Part shown: positions 7,283-17,576 of the stretch, one piece after another
Layout of the letters: every line of letters starts with the position of its first letter
Position numbering within the stretch: position 1 is the stretch's first letter
Assembly (NCBI GenBank): GCA_020722685.1
Contig: DYKH01000029.1
Location: forward strand, 1-48,024
Direction: 5' to 3'
Origin: Caldithrix sp.
GTDB lineage: Bacteria; KSB1; UBA2214; DYKH01
Length of the DNA: 48,024 bases
Notes under the pieces: model-generated
What the model was told of the DNA's origin: nothing
Databases searched by the model: none
The model's input: only the letters and a program-made list of their open reading frames with translations
Program-made: the position numbers and the translations under genes

Positions 7283-9463
7283 ATGAAACGACGAAACTCT
7301 CGGTGCGTCCATTTTTGTGTCGTTGTCCTACTGCCATTTTCGTTAGCCTTTGGCTCCACTCCGCGCGTTCAGACCCACAATAGCTTTGGCGAGTTCGAGC
7401 GCGGCACCACCAAAAACGTATCCATACTCTCGGACGGCAAGCTAACTTTGGCGCCGAAATCGGTTCGCTTGCTTGACACGGGTGATCCTTTCATTTGGTC
7501 GGTGGTGGCTGATCGTAAAGGCAATTTCTTTCTCGGCACCGGTAATGACGGAAGGGTCTACCGTATTACTTCTTTCGGCGACAGCTCGATCTTTTTTGAC
7601 GCACAGGAGCTGGAGGTCTATTCTTTGGCGGTCGACAAGGTGGACAACCTCTACGCCGGCACATCGCCGAACGGTAAGGTTTACAAGATCACTCCTTCGG
7701 GAAAAGCGACGGTGTTTTTCGAGCCGAATGAGACGTATATTTGGGCTCTTGCCTTCGATTCCAAAAACAATCTCTACGTGGCGACTGGGGAAAAGGCAAA
7801 GATCTACCAGGTAAAACCCGACGGTGTGGGTTCCGTTCTCTTTGAAAGCGATCAATCGCACATCCGCTGCCTGGCGCTGGATGTCAAAGATCAGTTGTTT
7901 GCTGGCAGCAGCGGCAATGGCTACGTCTACAAACTGTTGCCGGAGCCGAAAGCATTTGTGCTCTATGATACACAAATGGAGGAAGTGCACAGCCTGGCCG
8001 TATCTGCCGATGGGGAAGTGTTTGCCGCTGCCTACGGTGAGCCTGGGCGTATGCCGACGCCCGGGGCGCCGCGCGCATCCGATAAGCCCTTGCCCGCCTC
8101 AGAGGAGGAGCAGCAGGTCAAGCCGGCGTCTTCCGGTGAGGTGACTTTATCGCCACAATCCATTGTGCCGCAAAATATCATGATGCCGACTAGGGCGCGC
8201 ACCAGCCTGTTTCGCATTGACAAGAACGGTTATGCCAAAGAATTGTGGGAGGTCAATGATGAAAGCATTCAAACGATTCTCTTGGATCAAAGCGGCAACA
8301 TCATCATTGGCACGGGAGAGCGAGGCAAGCTGTATCGGATGAACCGGCTGGGCGAGACCTCGCTCATTCTCAAAACTGAAGAACCGCAGATCACCGCGCT
8401 GAATACCGTCGGCAGTCAGGGATTGGTCATGGGAACTTCTAACATGGCGCGCTGCTACCGTATCGGCGCAGAAGCAAGCAACAGCGGTTCCTTCGAGTCG
8501 GAGACCATTGATACGGGTGCACTTTCCACTTGGGGCGTGCTGAGCTGGGAAGGCGAATTGAGCGGCGGCAAAGTGAGTTTGTATACGAGATCGGGAAACA
8601 CTGAGAGACCGGAACTCACTTGGAGCCCGTGGACGAAAGTGCAGGAAGGAGAAGTCCTGAGAATCGCCAGCCCGGTCGCTCGTTTTTTGCAGTGGAAATG
8701 TGAACTCCAAGGAATCGGTAAGTCGATTCCGATTCTGGACAAAGTATCGATAACCTACATGCAAAAAAATTTGCCTCCGGAGATTACGGCGGTGATCATT
8801 CACAAGCCAGGCGAGTATTACGAAATTAAGGAAGGAAGCAGTTCCCCAGGCAATTCAAGCAGCGGCAAGTCGGGCCTGCTTTTTCCACAAACCTTGGCAA
8901 AGAGCGAGAATAAAAAGGGCTTTCGCACTGTTGAATGGCTCTTCCAGGACCCGAATATCGACGGGCTGACCTTTGACATTTTTTACAGCAGCACAAAGGA
9001 TAAGCTCTGGAAACCTTTAGCCAAGGAGTGGGAAGGGAGTGGCTACTCGTGGGACAGCGCCCAGATGGCGGATGGCAAATACCAAATCAAGATCGTTGCC
9101 TCCGACTTGCCGAGTAATCCGGAAAAATTGGCCTTGACGGCGGAGAAATTAAGCGATCCATTCGTCATCGACAATACGGCGCCGGAGATTGCCGACGTTT
9201 CTGCTGGCAAGATCGGACCGCGAAGGGTGATTAAATTTCGCGTCAACGACGAGTGGAACCTCATCTCCAGTGTCCAATATAGCATCGATGCCGGCGGTTG
9301 GCAGATCATTTATCCCATCGATGGAATTTGTGACTCGGAAGAAGAACAGTTCGAGCTAACCATTCCTGGCGATCGTGAGGGGCCTCTGTATTTGGCCATC
9401 AAAGCAACGGACGCTGCCAATAACGTCGGAACCGTACAAACCATGTTCAAAGGGAGTGAATGA
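7283..9463 (+). CDS. Exported beta-propeller protein with C-terminal Ig-like region
   Basis: A 726-residue protein with an N-terminal signal peptide (FCVVVLLPFSLAFG). At least six short repeats of the form hxAG(T/S)xxxGKVYKhxxxG recur every 40-45 residues: GTGNDGRVYRI, AGTSPNGKVYKITPSG, ATGEKAKIYQVKPDG, AGSSGNGYVYKL, IGTGERGKLYRM and MGTSNMARCYRI. This is typical of NHL/SMP-30/WD-like propeller blades. A Pro/Ser/Glu-rich insert (about residues 250-290) interrupts the propeller. The C-terminal third contains an Ig/fibronectin-like region with DNTAPEIADV. It lies between the S55 peptidase and the DHH phosphoesterase, with ATGA overlap to the latter. Likely a binding or scaffold protein in the periplasm or on the surface; ligand unknown. 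Confidence 0.75.
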   Translation: MKRRNSRCVHFCVVVLLPFSLAFGSTPRVQTHNSFGEFERGTTKNVSILSDGKLTLAPKSVRLLDTGDPFIWSVVADRKGNFFLGTGNDGRVYRITSFGDSSIFFDAQELEVYSLAVDKVDNLYAGTSPNGKVYKITPSGKATVFFEPNETYIWALAFDSKNNLYVATGEKAKIYQVKPDGVGSVLFESDQSHIRCLALDVKDQLFAGSSGNGYVYKLLPEPKAFVLYDTQMEEVHSLAVSADGEVFAAAYGEPGRMPTPGAPRASDKPLPASEEEQQVKPASSGEVTLSPQSIVPQNIMMPTRARTSLFRIDKNGYAKELWEVNDESIQTILLDQSGNIIIGTGERGKLYRMNRLGETSLILKTEEPQITALNTVGSQGLVMGTSNMARCYRIGAEASNSGSFESETIDTGALSTWGVLSWEGELSGGKVSLYTRSGNTERPELTWSPWTKVQEGEVLRIASPVARFLQWKCELQGIGKSIPILDKVSITYMQKNLPPEITAVIIHKPGEYYEIKEGSSSPGNSSSGKSGLLFPQTLAKSENKKGFRTVEWLFQDPNIDGLTFDIFYSSTKDKLWKPLAKEWEGSGYSWDSAQMADGKYQIKIVASDLPSNPEKLALTAEKLSDPFVIDNTAPEIADVSAGKIGPRRVIKFRVNDEWNLISSVQYSIDAGGWQIIYPIDGICDSEEEQFELTIPGDREGPLYLAIKATDAANNVGTVQTMFKGSE

Positions 9464-10464
9464 CAGCAGCAAGAGACTGGGATTCCGTAAGAGAATTTTT
9501 GGCCGACAAGAAACGACTTCTTGTTACCACTCACGTCAACCCCGACGGTGATGCCATTGGTAGCCAGATGGCCATGGCCCATTATCTTCGGCAGTTGAAG
9601 AAAGAGGTTTTCCTGCTCAGCAGCGACCCAACGCCCAAATTCTTCCATTTTCTCGATCCCAAGGGTGAAATTACCCCTTACAGTCCGGAGGCTCATCTTT
9701 CTTTGCTGCAATCGTTGGATGGGGGAATCGTCCTCGACATCAGCGACTGGAAACGATTGCGCGGCGTGGGGGAAGCCATCGTCCAATTTTCGTTGCCGGT
9801 CGTTTGTATCGATCATCACATACCGACTGACGAGATTGGCATGGTCCAAATCTCGGATCAATCCGCTTCCTCGACCGGTGAAATGCTCTATGATTTTTTC
9901 CAGGATAGCAAGGCGGAAATGACCGTTGAGATCATTGAGGCGCTGTACACTTGCATTCTCACCGACACCGGCTCATTCCGTTTTAGCAATACAACTGCAT
10001 TAACCCACCGAATTGCCGCCGATTTGCTGGAAAGGGGAGTGGATTTTCGCCGAGTCTATGAGCACGTTTACGAAAGCCATTCCAAGAGCCGATCCCTGCT
10101 GATGGGCCATGTGCTGGCGGAAATGCAGTTCGAGTGTGACGATCGTTTGGCCTGGTTCGTCCTCAATCAGAATTTGCTGCAGAAAACCAACGCCCAAATG
10201 TGGGAAACCGAGGGGTTTTCCGAGCTGCCTCGCAGTATCGAAGGCGTAGAGGTCAGCCTGATGTTTACCGAAGGCGAGGATGGAAAAACGAAGGTCAGCT
10301 TTCGCTCCAAAGGGCGGATTGCCGTCAACGAATTGGCCAACAAGTTCGGCGGCGGCGGCCACAAATTCGCCTCTGGAGCCACGGTCATGCTCCCATTGGC
10401 CGCAGCCATCTCGGCGGTGGTCGAGGAAGCGAAAAAGCTCTTTGCTCCGCCGGGCAATGAGTAG
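9460..10464 (+). CDS. nrnA: DHH phosphoesterase, NrnA-like oligoribonuclease/pAp phosphatase
   Basis: Cytoplasmic manganese enzyme that degrades nano-RNAs to mononucleotides and often hydrolyses 3'-phosphoadenosine 5'-phosphate. All family motifs are visible: HVNPDGDAIGS near the N-terminus, ISDW, the namesake D118-H119-H120 in CIDHHIP, TDTGSFRFSNT, and the C-terminal DHHA1 signature G297-G300/H301 followed by KFASGA. Length (334) is slightly above the usual 310-325. The ATG overlaps the stop of the propeller gene (ATGA at 9460-9463), so translation is coupled. The 212 nt after the gene hold no terminator that I can recognise. Confidence 0.9.
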   Translation: MTAARDWDSVREFLADKKRLLVTTHVNPDGDAIGSQMAMAHYLRQLKKEVFLLSSDPTPKFFHFLDPKGEITPYSPEAHLSLLQSLDGGIVLDISDWKRLRGVGEAIVQFSLPVVCIDHHIPTDEIGMVQISDQSASSTGEMLYDFFQDSKAEMTVEIIEALYTCILTDTGSFRFSNTTALTHRIAADLLERGVDFRRVYEHVYESHSKSRSLLMGHVLAEMQFECDDRLAWFVLNQNLLQKTNAQMWETEGFSELPRSIEGVEVSLMFTEGEDGKTKVSFRSKGRIAVNELANKFGGGGHKFASGATVMLPLAAAISAVVEEAKKLFAPPGNE

Positions 10465-10676
10465 CTGTACCTTCTCCGGACGAATTCCCATTCAATTTTT
10501 TGCAAATGAATTTCCACGACCTTTCTTCTCGCTGTACCGAAGGCAGTTTTCACACAGGTCGCGCGGCCTGGCGTCCGTGAAAAACGATCCGCGCGCGATA
10601 GTACGACAGCATCACAGAGGTCTCACCCGAAATCCTGATCACGTCGCCTTGACAAAGAGGATTCCGCGCCTTTGAA

Positions 10677-12251
10677 ATGGTTCGTTTAGAAGACGAAAAA
10701 TTAGAATTTCTATATGATCTGTCGGTCCTTCTTTCGCTGTTCACCGACACCATCGAAAGCTTCAACCAAGCCAGAGCCGGCCTTCAACGGTTGGTACCCT
10801 GCGACGTTCTGTTGATCTTTGTCAATGATGAGGAAAGGGAATGTTTGACGGCGCCAATGGCTTACAATGGCCAGATACTTTCGGATCGGCAAGAAACCTG
10901 CATACCCTATGATCACCCCGTCATGAAGGATCTGATGATCAGCAAGCAATGCGCTGAGAGCAGGTCGTCGGAGACGCCGATTGCGCCCGGCATGTCTCGT
11001 GAGCTGTTTGTCCCTTTGTCATCGCCGGAGGGCGCTCTGGGCTGCCTGTATTTTGCCAAGGCCGATCCGACGGCCTTTACGGCGAACGAAATCACCTGGG
11101 CCAAGCTGGCCGCACACTTGCTTTCCATCTCTTTAGAAAGGGTGCAATGGACTCAGAAATACTCTCAGGCGCAAAAGCGAACCGAGTGGTGGCACGAGCG
11201 ATATCTTTCTTTGTTGGAGTCTTTTCCTTTTCCAACTGTGGTGGTTGATCTCGCCAACGACCAGATCATCGAGGTGAACGAAGAATTCACAAGAATTTTA
11301 GCTGAGAAGAAAAGAACCGTCCTAAGCAAGCGCTTCTCGGTATTTTGCTCCGATGTCATCGGACTTTTGCAGGCAATGAGAAAGGATGAGATTGGCAGCC
11401 GAGTTGTGGAGCTGCTAAGCGCCGATGGTGAGCGCGTCACCGGCCTGGCAAAGTGGGCGCCGATGACGCTTGGTGACCGGCAAGAACATATCGTCACCTT
11501 TCTTCCCAACGTCTCCACGATTGGACAAGAAAAGCAGCAAACCGACCCGGAGGAGAGTCGAACGAAAGAAAGGTTGGAGAGCTTTGTCACCGCCGTCTCT
11601 CATGATTTGAAGGCGCCGATTCAGAGTCTGCGCAGCTACGCCACCTTTCTGAGTGAGGATTTGGGGGCCGCTTCCTCGCCAAGCGCCCAAGATTATCTGA
11701 AGCGAATCTTGACGAACCTCGATCAAATGGAACAGTTGATTTCCGGCCTGCTCAATTTCTATCAAGCGGATAGCCCGGCAAAGACTTTTGAATGGGTGTA
11801 CCTGTCAGCCTTGGTGGAAGAAGTTTTGGCTCATTTAGGGGACAATTTGCGGCGGTATGACGCCAGAGTAGTCGTTGAGAAGGAAATGCCCCGCATCTTT
11901 TGTAACAAGCAAGCGATGGCGCAGGTTTTTACCAACCTGATCTCCAATGCCCTCAGATATGCAAACAAGTCTCTCACGCCCGCAATCGAGATCGGCTGTA
12001 CCAAGGGGCACTCGGGTTACGAGCTCTTTGTAAGTGACAACGGCATCGGCATAGACGCCAAAGACCGGGAGCGGATTTTCGAGCCTTTTTATTCTTCGCG
12101 GCAGGGGCAAGAGGCGTCCGGCACCGGTGTGGGGTTAGCGGTCGTCAAAAAAATTATACAAATGCACGACGGCGCCATTTGGGTCGAGGCCAATCCTGCC
12201 GGCGGTGCGGTCTTTAAGTTTATTCTTCCGGCCAGGAGTGAGGCCGGCTGA
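10677..12251 (+). CDS. Soluble sensor histidine kinase (GAF-PAS-HisKA-HATPase)
   Basis: A 524-residue kinase with no membrane segment, so it probably senses a cytoplasmic signal. Order: GAF-like domain (about 25-160), PAS (about 175-285), HisKA with the phospho-accepting H309 in SHDLKAP, and HATPase with ISNALRY (N box), DNGIGI (G1) and GTGVGLAVVKKI (G2). It resembles the phytochrome-like/bacteriophytochrome kinase subgroup in its HisKA sequence. The ATG at 10677 lacks a clear Shine-Dalgarno; GAGG at 10657-10660 is 16 nt away. A possible -35-like TTGACA (10649-10654) is too close to the start to serve this ATG. The next kinase begins 22 nt downstream. Confidence 0.85.
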   Translation: MVRLEDEKLEFLYDLSVLLSLFTDTIESFNQARAGLQRLVPCDVLLIFVNDEERECLTAPMAYNGQILSDRQETCIPYDHPVMKDLMISKQCAESRSSETPIAPGMSRELFVPLSSPEGALGCLYFAKADPTAFTANEITWAKLAAHLLSISLERVQWTQKYSQAQKRTEWWHERYLSLLESFPFPTVVVDLANDQIIEVNEEFTRILAEKKRTVLSKRFSVFCSDVIGLLQAMRKDEIGSRVVELLSADGERVTGLAKWAPMTLGDRQEHIVTFLPNVSTIGQEKQQTDPEESRTKERLESFVTAVSHDLKAPIQSLRSYATFLSEDLGAASSPSAQDYLKRILTNLDQMEQLISGLLNFYQADSPAKTFEWVYLSALVEEVLAHLGDNLRRYDARVVVEKEMPRIFCNKQAMAQVFTNLISNALRYANKSLTPAIEIGCTKGHSGYELFVSDNGIGIDAKDRERIFEPFYSSRQGQEASGTGVGLAVVKKIIQMHDGAIWVEANPAGGAVFKFILPARSEAG

Positions 12252-12273
12252 AACAGCGGCGGAACCGGACATC

Positions 12274-14109
12274 ATGCTCAACAACGCGCTGAACATACTC
12301 ATCATCGAGGATAGCCCCGAACAAGCTCGCCTCATGGAAGTGATCTTGCATCGAGACGATCATCCGTTTCATGTGGAGATTGTTCACGATGCTTTAATTG
12401 GATTGAAGCGGCTCAAAGAAAGCCGCTATCACGCTGTGGTTTTGGATTTCAGCCTGCCGCACCTTAACGGCTTGCAAGCACTGGCTGAAATAAAGAAAAA
12501 CAAGATCGCCGTACCGGTGATCATGGTGACAGGTCAAGGCGATGAAAGAATCGCCGTGGAGGCCATGCGTCAGGGCGCCTATGATTATCTTGTCAAAGCC
12601 AAAGATTACCTGGAAATTCTTCCCCGCGTTCTGGTGCGAGCTGTCGAGGAACAAGCCCTTTCGGCAGCGCTGCAACAAAGCGAAAAGAGATACTTTGCTC
12701 TTTTTGATAAAGCGAGTGTGGCCATTTTTATTGCGGATGCCGAGAGTTACCGCCTTCAGCAAGTGAACGAATTGGCCGTTCAACTATTAGGCTCCTCCAA
12801 GGAAGAGCTTTTACAAAAAACCTTTTTGCAGTTTTGCTCACCAAAGTCGCTTGACGATGCCAAAGCGGCATTAGAAAAAATCCGCGCCGATGGCAGCGCC
12901 AATTTTGATCATTTGCTCTTGGTTCGCTCGGATCATCGCATTCTCCCCACGGATATTAGCGGCAGCTTGGTGGAAATCGGTGAAAGCAAGGTCATCCAGC
13001 TCTTTGTGCGCGACATGACCGAGAAGGTCAAGATGCAGCGCCAACTACTGCTCAGCCGGCAGCGCCTCATTTCCCTTTTCGACGGCATAACCGATCTCAT
13101 CTCGGTACAAGATGCAAATCACACGCTCATCATGGGCAATGAAAAGTACGCGAAATTCATCGGCCAATCGAAGACGAGTCTGGTAGGGGAAAAGTGCTAC
13201 AAGACCCTCTTTGCCCGTAGCGAGCCTTGCGTGAACTGCCCGGCCCCGGAAACCTACAAGAGCGGTCAGTCCAAATTCATCGAAATATTTCATCAGGGCA
13301 GAGCATTCCATATTTGGACCTTTCCAATGTCAGGCTTGGACGGCAAACCTGAGTTCATTGTCGAGTACGCCAAAGACGTTACCGAGTCGAAGGAAATCGA
13401 AAAGCAGCTCATTAAATCGGAAAAATTGGCAACTATTGGCTTGCTTTCGTCTGGAATCGCCCACGAGCTGCGTAATCCTCTCAATATCATCGAGACCGCG
13501 CGATATTCCATCGAAGACATGTTGGCGCACAAGGATGCGGAAATCGACCGCAAGCTGGAGATCATCAAAAAGAACATTCGTCGTGCCTCGATAATTATTG
13601 ACAACCTGCTGCAGTTCTCCCGGCATTCGGACTTTGAGCGGGAGAAAGTGGATGTCGAAAAGCTTTTGGAAACAACCCTCGCCCTGCTGGAGCAGGAGAT
13701 CAGCCTGCGCAAGGTAAAATGCGAGAAAGAGTTTCAGGAAGTACCGCGAGTATTTTTTAGCCAGGACTCGCTGAAACAAGTTTTCCTCAACATCATTCTC
13801 AATGCCATGGAAGCGATGCCCCAAGGCGGGCAGCTAAAAATTGCTACCGTCCTTTCCAAAGACCGGCAATGGATTTACATCGATTTCAAAGATACCGGAA
13901 TTGGCATTTCTGAGGAGAACCAAAAACACATTTTCACTCCCTTCTTCTCAACGAAACGAGCCGGCGGCGGTGTTGGCTTGGGATTGTACCTTTCTTATGC
14001 GATCATCAAACGAGAAGGTGGTGATCTGTTTGTCAAGAGCAAGGTGAACGTCGGCTCCACGTTCACGGTAAAGCTGCCGGTCGCCAAATCGGCGGACGTG
14101 CCGATTTAG
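12274..14109 (+). CDS. Response-regulator/PAS/sensor histidine kinase hybrid
   Basis: A 611-residue cytoplasmic protein with reversed hybrid order: an N-terminal receiver (about 1-125; acidic pocket IIEDS, phospho-acceptor D58 in VVLDFSLP, conserved K in YDYLVKAKD), two PAS domains (about 140-260 and 270-385), HisKA with H397 in IAHELRNPLN, and HATPase with NAMEAMPQGG, DTGIGI and GVGLGLYLS. The second PAS carries CVNCPAPE, a Cys pair (CxxC) often seen in sensory PAS domains of anaerobes. I prefer the ATG at 12274; an upstream in-frame ATG (12205) would overlap the previous kinase by 47 nt. Its receiver is a plausible phosphorylation target of the preceding kinase. Confidence 0.87.
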   Translation: MLNNALNILIIEDSPEQARLMEVILHRDDHPFHVEIVHDALIGLKRLKESRYHAVVLDFSLPHLNGLQALAEIKKNKIAVPVIMVTGQGDERIAVEAMRQGAYDYLVKAKDYLEILPRVLVRAVEEQALSAALQQSEKRYFALFDKASVAIFIADAESYRLQQVNELAVQLLGSSKEELLQKTFLQFCSPKSLDDAKAALEKIRADGSANFDHLLLVRSDHRILPTDISGSLVEIGESKVIQLFVRDMTEKVKMQRQLLLSRQRLISLFDGITDLISVQDANHTLIMGNEKYAKFIGQSKTSLVGEKCYKTLFARSEPCVNCPAPETYKSGQSKFIEIFHQGRAFHIWTFPMSGLDGKPEFIVEYAKDVTESKEIEKQLIKSEKLATIGLLSSGIAHELRNPLNIIETARYSIEDMLAHKDAEIDRKLEIIKKNIRRASIIIDNLLQFSRHSDFEREKVDVEKLLETTLALLEQEISLRKVKCEKEFQEVPRVFFSQDSLKQVFLNIILNAMEAMPQGGQLKIATVLSKDRQWIYIDFKDTGIGISEENQKHIFTPFFSTKRAGGGVGLGLYLSYAIIKREGGDLFVKSKVNVGSTFTVKLPVAKSADVPI

Positions 14110-14209
14110 GACAAAAGTCCCAGCCGGCCCGACGCGAGCTGTCTTCGGCCGTTCGTGGTCGCATCCGGTCCCATCGGTGCTATGGCCGGCCAATCGTGGC
14201 AATCGTAGA

Positions 14210-14228
14210 ATCTGGCCGGGACATCTCC
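14210..14228. repeat. GGCCGG...CCGGCC palindromic element
   Basis: GGCCGG (14210-14215), 7-nt centre, CCGGCC (14223-14228), 100 nt after the stop of the receiver-kinase gene. It is a shorter relative of the two palindromes after the kinase at 24526-28113. A direct repeat, CGGCCGTTCGTG, occurs at about 14144 and 14225. Confidence 0.5.
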
Positions 14229-14351
14229 GGCCGTTCGTGTTGGTTATAGGAATAAGAAAGACCAAGATGCAGGCAATATCACACACTGAGGGTTCAGCCG
14301 AATGAAGCCCCAAAAGTAGCCGGTGACCAATCATGGAGCGTCTTGCCGGTA

Positions 14352-14430
14352 CTGTCATTCTCCTGCGGATGCGGAAATCTCCTTTTCCTTGCATGGCAGA
14401 AGGAAATCCCTGCATGCGCAGGGATGACAG
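14352..14430. repeat. Inverted-repeat (MITE/REP-like) element with CTGTCAT ends
   Basis: The left end reads CTGTCATTCTCCTGCG (14352-14367) and the right end CGCAGGGATGACAG (14417-14430), reverse complements apart from a small indel. Inside the right half is a perfect hairpin, ATCCCTGC (14406-14413), ATGC, GCAGGGAT (14418-14425). TGTCATTCCTGCG-type ends are familiar from dispersed repeats in many bacteria. Together with 14210-14228 and the promoter at 14466 this accounts for the 447-nt gap 14110-14556; I see no gene in it. Confidence 0.6.
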
Positions 14431-14465
14431 CAGCCTGTGATCGCTTCCAGTAGCCGACTTATCTG

Positions 14466-14494
14466 TTGACAATGAGGCTTTTTATGTCTAAATT
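14466..14494 (+). promoter_or_regulatory. Sigma-70-like promoter for the ispB-like operon
   Basis: Perfect TTGACA (14466-14471), 17-nt spacer, TAAATT (14489-14494), about 60 nt before the polyprenyl synthase start. It would drive the long run of closely packed genes that follows. Confidence 0.5.
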
Positions 14495-14556
14495 AACCGC
14501 CATAATTATCAGTAGCTTTTGCCAAGCTCTCGATATGACCAAGTCAAGGATTTTAT

Positions 14557-15528
14557 GTGGATATCAGCAAACTCACAGCTCCCGTTCGAGACGAAATGCA
14601 CGAGTTCGAATCCGCTTTCGAGCAAGTTCTGCATTCCAATATCTCGTTGGCTGAACAAGTTATCCGTTATATTGCCGGTCGCAAGGGAAAGCGCTTGCGG
14701 CCGCTTTTGGTATTTCTCAGCGCCCGTTTGCACGGTCAGACGACGGCCAAAACGATGGAAGCCGGCGTCATCGTTGAGTTATTGCATACCGCCACTCTGA
14801 TTCATGACGACGTGGTGGACGAGTCCACGCTTAGGCGCGGCTCGCCCACTGTCAATCATTTGTGGAATAACAAAATTTCTGTCTTGATTGGCGATTTTCT
14901 TTTCTCCCGCACCTTAACGGCATTGGTTGGTCTTCAAGACCCTGAGGCGCTGGCGATCATCTCCGAGGCTGCCAATCGCATCACCGAAGGAGAACTGATT
15001 CAAATCGATCACGACCATGATTATGAAATGGGCGAGAACGTCTATTTTGATCTGGTCTCGAAAAAGACGGCCGCTCTTTTCAGTGCAGCCTGTGCGTTGG
15101 GCGCTTGGTCGGTCGCGGACGGATTCGAATCCCAATCCAAGATGCGGCTCTTTGGCGAGAATTTGGGCATCGCCTTTCAAATCAAAGATGACTTGCTGGA
15201 TTACGTTGGGGAAACCGCCAAACTGGGCAAGCCGACCGGCAATGACATCCGCGAAAACAAAGTGACGCTGCCTCTCATCCACGCCTTGGCTCGAGCCGGA
15301 AACTCTCGACGACAAGAGATTCTTCGTCTATTAGAATCCGGTGTGGACGAGGACGGCATCCGCAAGGTTGTCGCGTTCGTGAATGATTTTGGCGGTGTGG
15401 ATTACTCAACAAGGACCGCTAAAGAATACGGCGAGAAAGCTTGCGCGATCTTGCAGACTTATCCCGCTTCCGAAACCAAGACTTGCTTAAATACTCTGGT
15501 TGAATTTGCGATCAATCGTGAATTATAA
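14557..15528 (+). CDS. Long-chain polyprenyl diphosphate synthase
   Basis: Trans-prenyltransferase (323 residues) that condenses isopentenyl diphosphate units to make the side chain of respiratory quinones, IspB/HepT-like. The two aspartate-rich substrate motifs are intact: first D84-D88 (HDDVVDE, followed by RRGSPT) and second D211-D215 (KDDLLDY). GRKGKRLRP is the conserved IPP-binding Lys/Arg stretch. The start is GTG at 14557, 6 nt after AAGGA (14546-14550); an overlapping ATG at 14555 is in another frame. The product chain length cannot be read from sequence alone. The next gene, apbE, overlaps its end. Confidence 0.9.
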   Translation: MDISKLTAPVRDEMHEFESAFEQVLHSNISLAEQVIRYIAGRKGKRLRPLLVFLSARLHGQTTAKTMEAGVIVELLHTATLIHDDVVDESTLRRGSPTVNHLWNNKISVLIGDFLFSRTLTALVGLQDPEALAIISEAANRITEGELIQIDHDHDYEMGENVYFDLVSKKTAALFSAACALGAWSVADGFESQSKMRLFGENLGIAFQIKDDLLDYVGETAKLGKPTGNDIRENKVTLPLIHALARAGNSRRQEILRLLESGVDEDGIRKVVAFVNDFGGVDYSTRTAKEYGEKACAILQTYPASETKTCLNTLVEFAINREL

Positions 15529-16564
15529 ATATCTCCGTCCCGCTCCTTTCTTCTATGCGCTATCGGTTCTTGCCTTTATAGTTGTCGCCGCTTGTAGTAA
15601 AAGCCCTATCAATCCGGTCGAGAAGACTTTTGTGCTGATGGATACCTATGTTACCATCAGAGTCTACGACAATAACCGATCGCGCGGCGATGTTTTGTCT
15701 GCCATTGATAGAGCCCAGCGGCGCATGGCGGAGATCGAGTCGCTGACGACGACGTATTCGGCCAACAGTGAAATCATTCGCATCAATAGAAGCGCAGCAA
15801 AGCAGTCTTTGACGATTGGTGTCGATGTTGCCAATATTGTTAAGCAGGCGCAGCAAGTCAGTGAGATTTCCCAAGGAGCATTCGACATCACCGTGCAGCC
15901 GCTCATGCTGCTCTGGGGATTTGGTCGCGCGGAACGCTTGCGCGTGCCATCACAGGACTCGATTGCGCGCCTGCTGCCGCATGTGGATTATCACAAGATT
16001 CACCTCGATGCTCGTGACATCGAAAAGGACGACGCCCTGACGGAAATCGACCTCGGCGGCATTGCCAAAGGATACGCCATCGACGTTGCTACCGAGGTGT
16101 TGGAGCGGGCGGGCATTTCCGACGCGCAGGTGGACGCCGGAGGGAACTTGCGCACCTTGGTCAGTGCATTGACAGCCGGTAAGCGACACGTATACGTCCG
16201 GCACCCCCGCCAGCATGACGCTTTTTACGGCCGCTTTTCCATGGACGCGGGAGCTGTGGCCACTTCGGGCGACTATGAGCGATTTTTCTTTCAGGATTCC
16301 GTTCGCTATCACCACATTCTCGACCCAAAGACCGGATTCCCTGCCAACAAGTGCGTTAGCGCAACGATTCAAGCGCCAACGGCAACGTTGTCCGATGCTT
16401 TGTCGACTGCGGTATTTGTGCTGGGCGCGGAAAAGGGGATGGAGTTGATCGAGCGTTTGCCCGAAGTGGAAGGCTTGATCATTTTTGAAAAGGACCGCAA
16501 GCTGACTCACGCGGTCAGCACGGGCTTGAAAAGCAAATTTCAGTTGAGCGAAAACGAGTTTTAA
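15518..16564 (+). CDS. apbE: FAD:protein FMN transferase (ApbE), lipoprotein
   Basis: Attaches FMN covalently to Thr/Ser of exported flavoproteins such as Rnf or Nqr subunits, in the periplasm. The N-terminus is a lipoprotein signal (hydrophobic YALSVLAFIVVAAC with the lipobox Cys), so it is membrane-anchored. Family motifs include MDTYVTI, EIDLGGIAKGYAID, DAGGNLRT, SGDYERFF and HHILDPKTGFPA, the last with the metal-binding Asp. The start is GTG 15518 or TTG 15500; both overlap the upstream gene and neither has a clear ribosome binding site, so translational coupling is likely. The target flavoprotein is not in this window. Confidence 0.92.
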   Translation: MNYKYLRPAPFFYALSVLAFIVVAACSKSPINPVEKTFVLMDTYVTIRVYDNNRSRGDVLSAIDRAQRRMAEIESLTTTYSANSEIIRINRSAAKQSLTIGVDVANIVKQAQQVSEISQGAFDITVQPLMLLWGFGRAERLRVPSQDSIARLLPHVDYHKIHLDARDIEKDDALTEIDLGGIAKGYAIDVATEVLERAGISDAQVDAGGNLRTLVSALTAGKRHVYVRHPRQHDAFYGRFSMDAGAVATSGDYERFFFQDSVRYHHILDPKTGFPANKCVSATIQAPTATLSDALSTAVFVLGAEKGMELIERLPEVEGLIIFEKDRKLTHAVSTGLKSKFQLSENEF

Positions 16565-16585
16565 ACCTTTCCAGTAGGAGTGAAG

Positions 16586-17518
<933 letters not shown>

Positions 17519-17576
17519 GGTCAGGCTCTGAAAGCCATGGGCTTCGGTTTGTTTGTCATTCTTGGAAGCTATCCGA

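Noticed and set aside
10465..10676. Possible minus-strand zinc-ribbon remnant with a CENC motif
   Set aside because: Cys-containing peptides appear in two different minus frames, but no frame is open through both, and no start or ribosome binding site is visible; probably coincidence.
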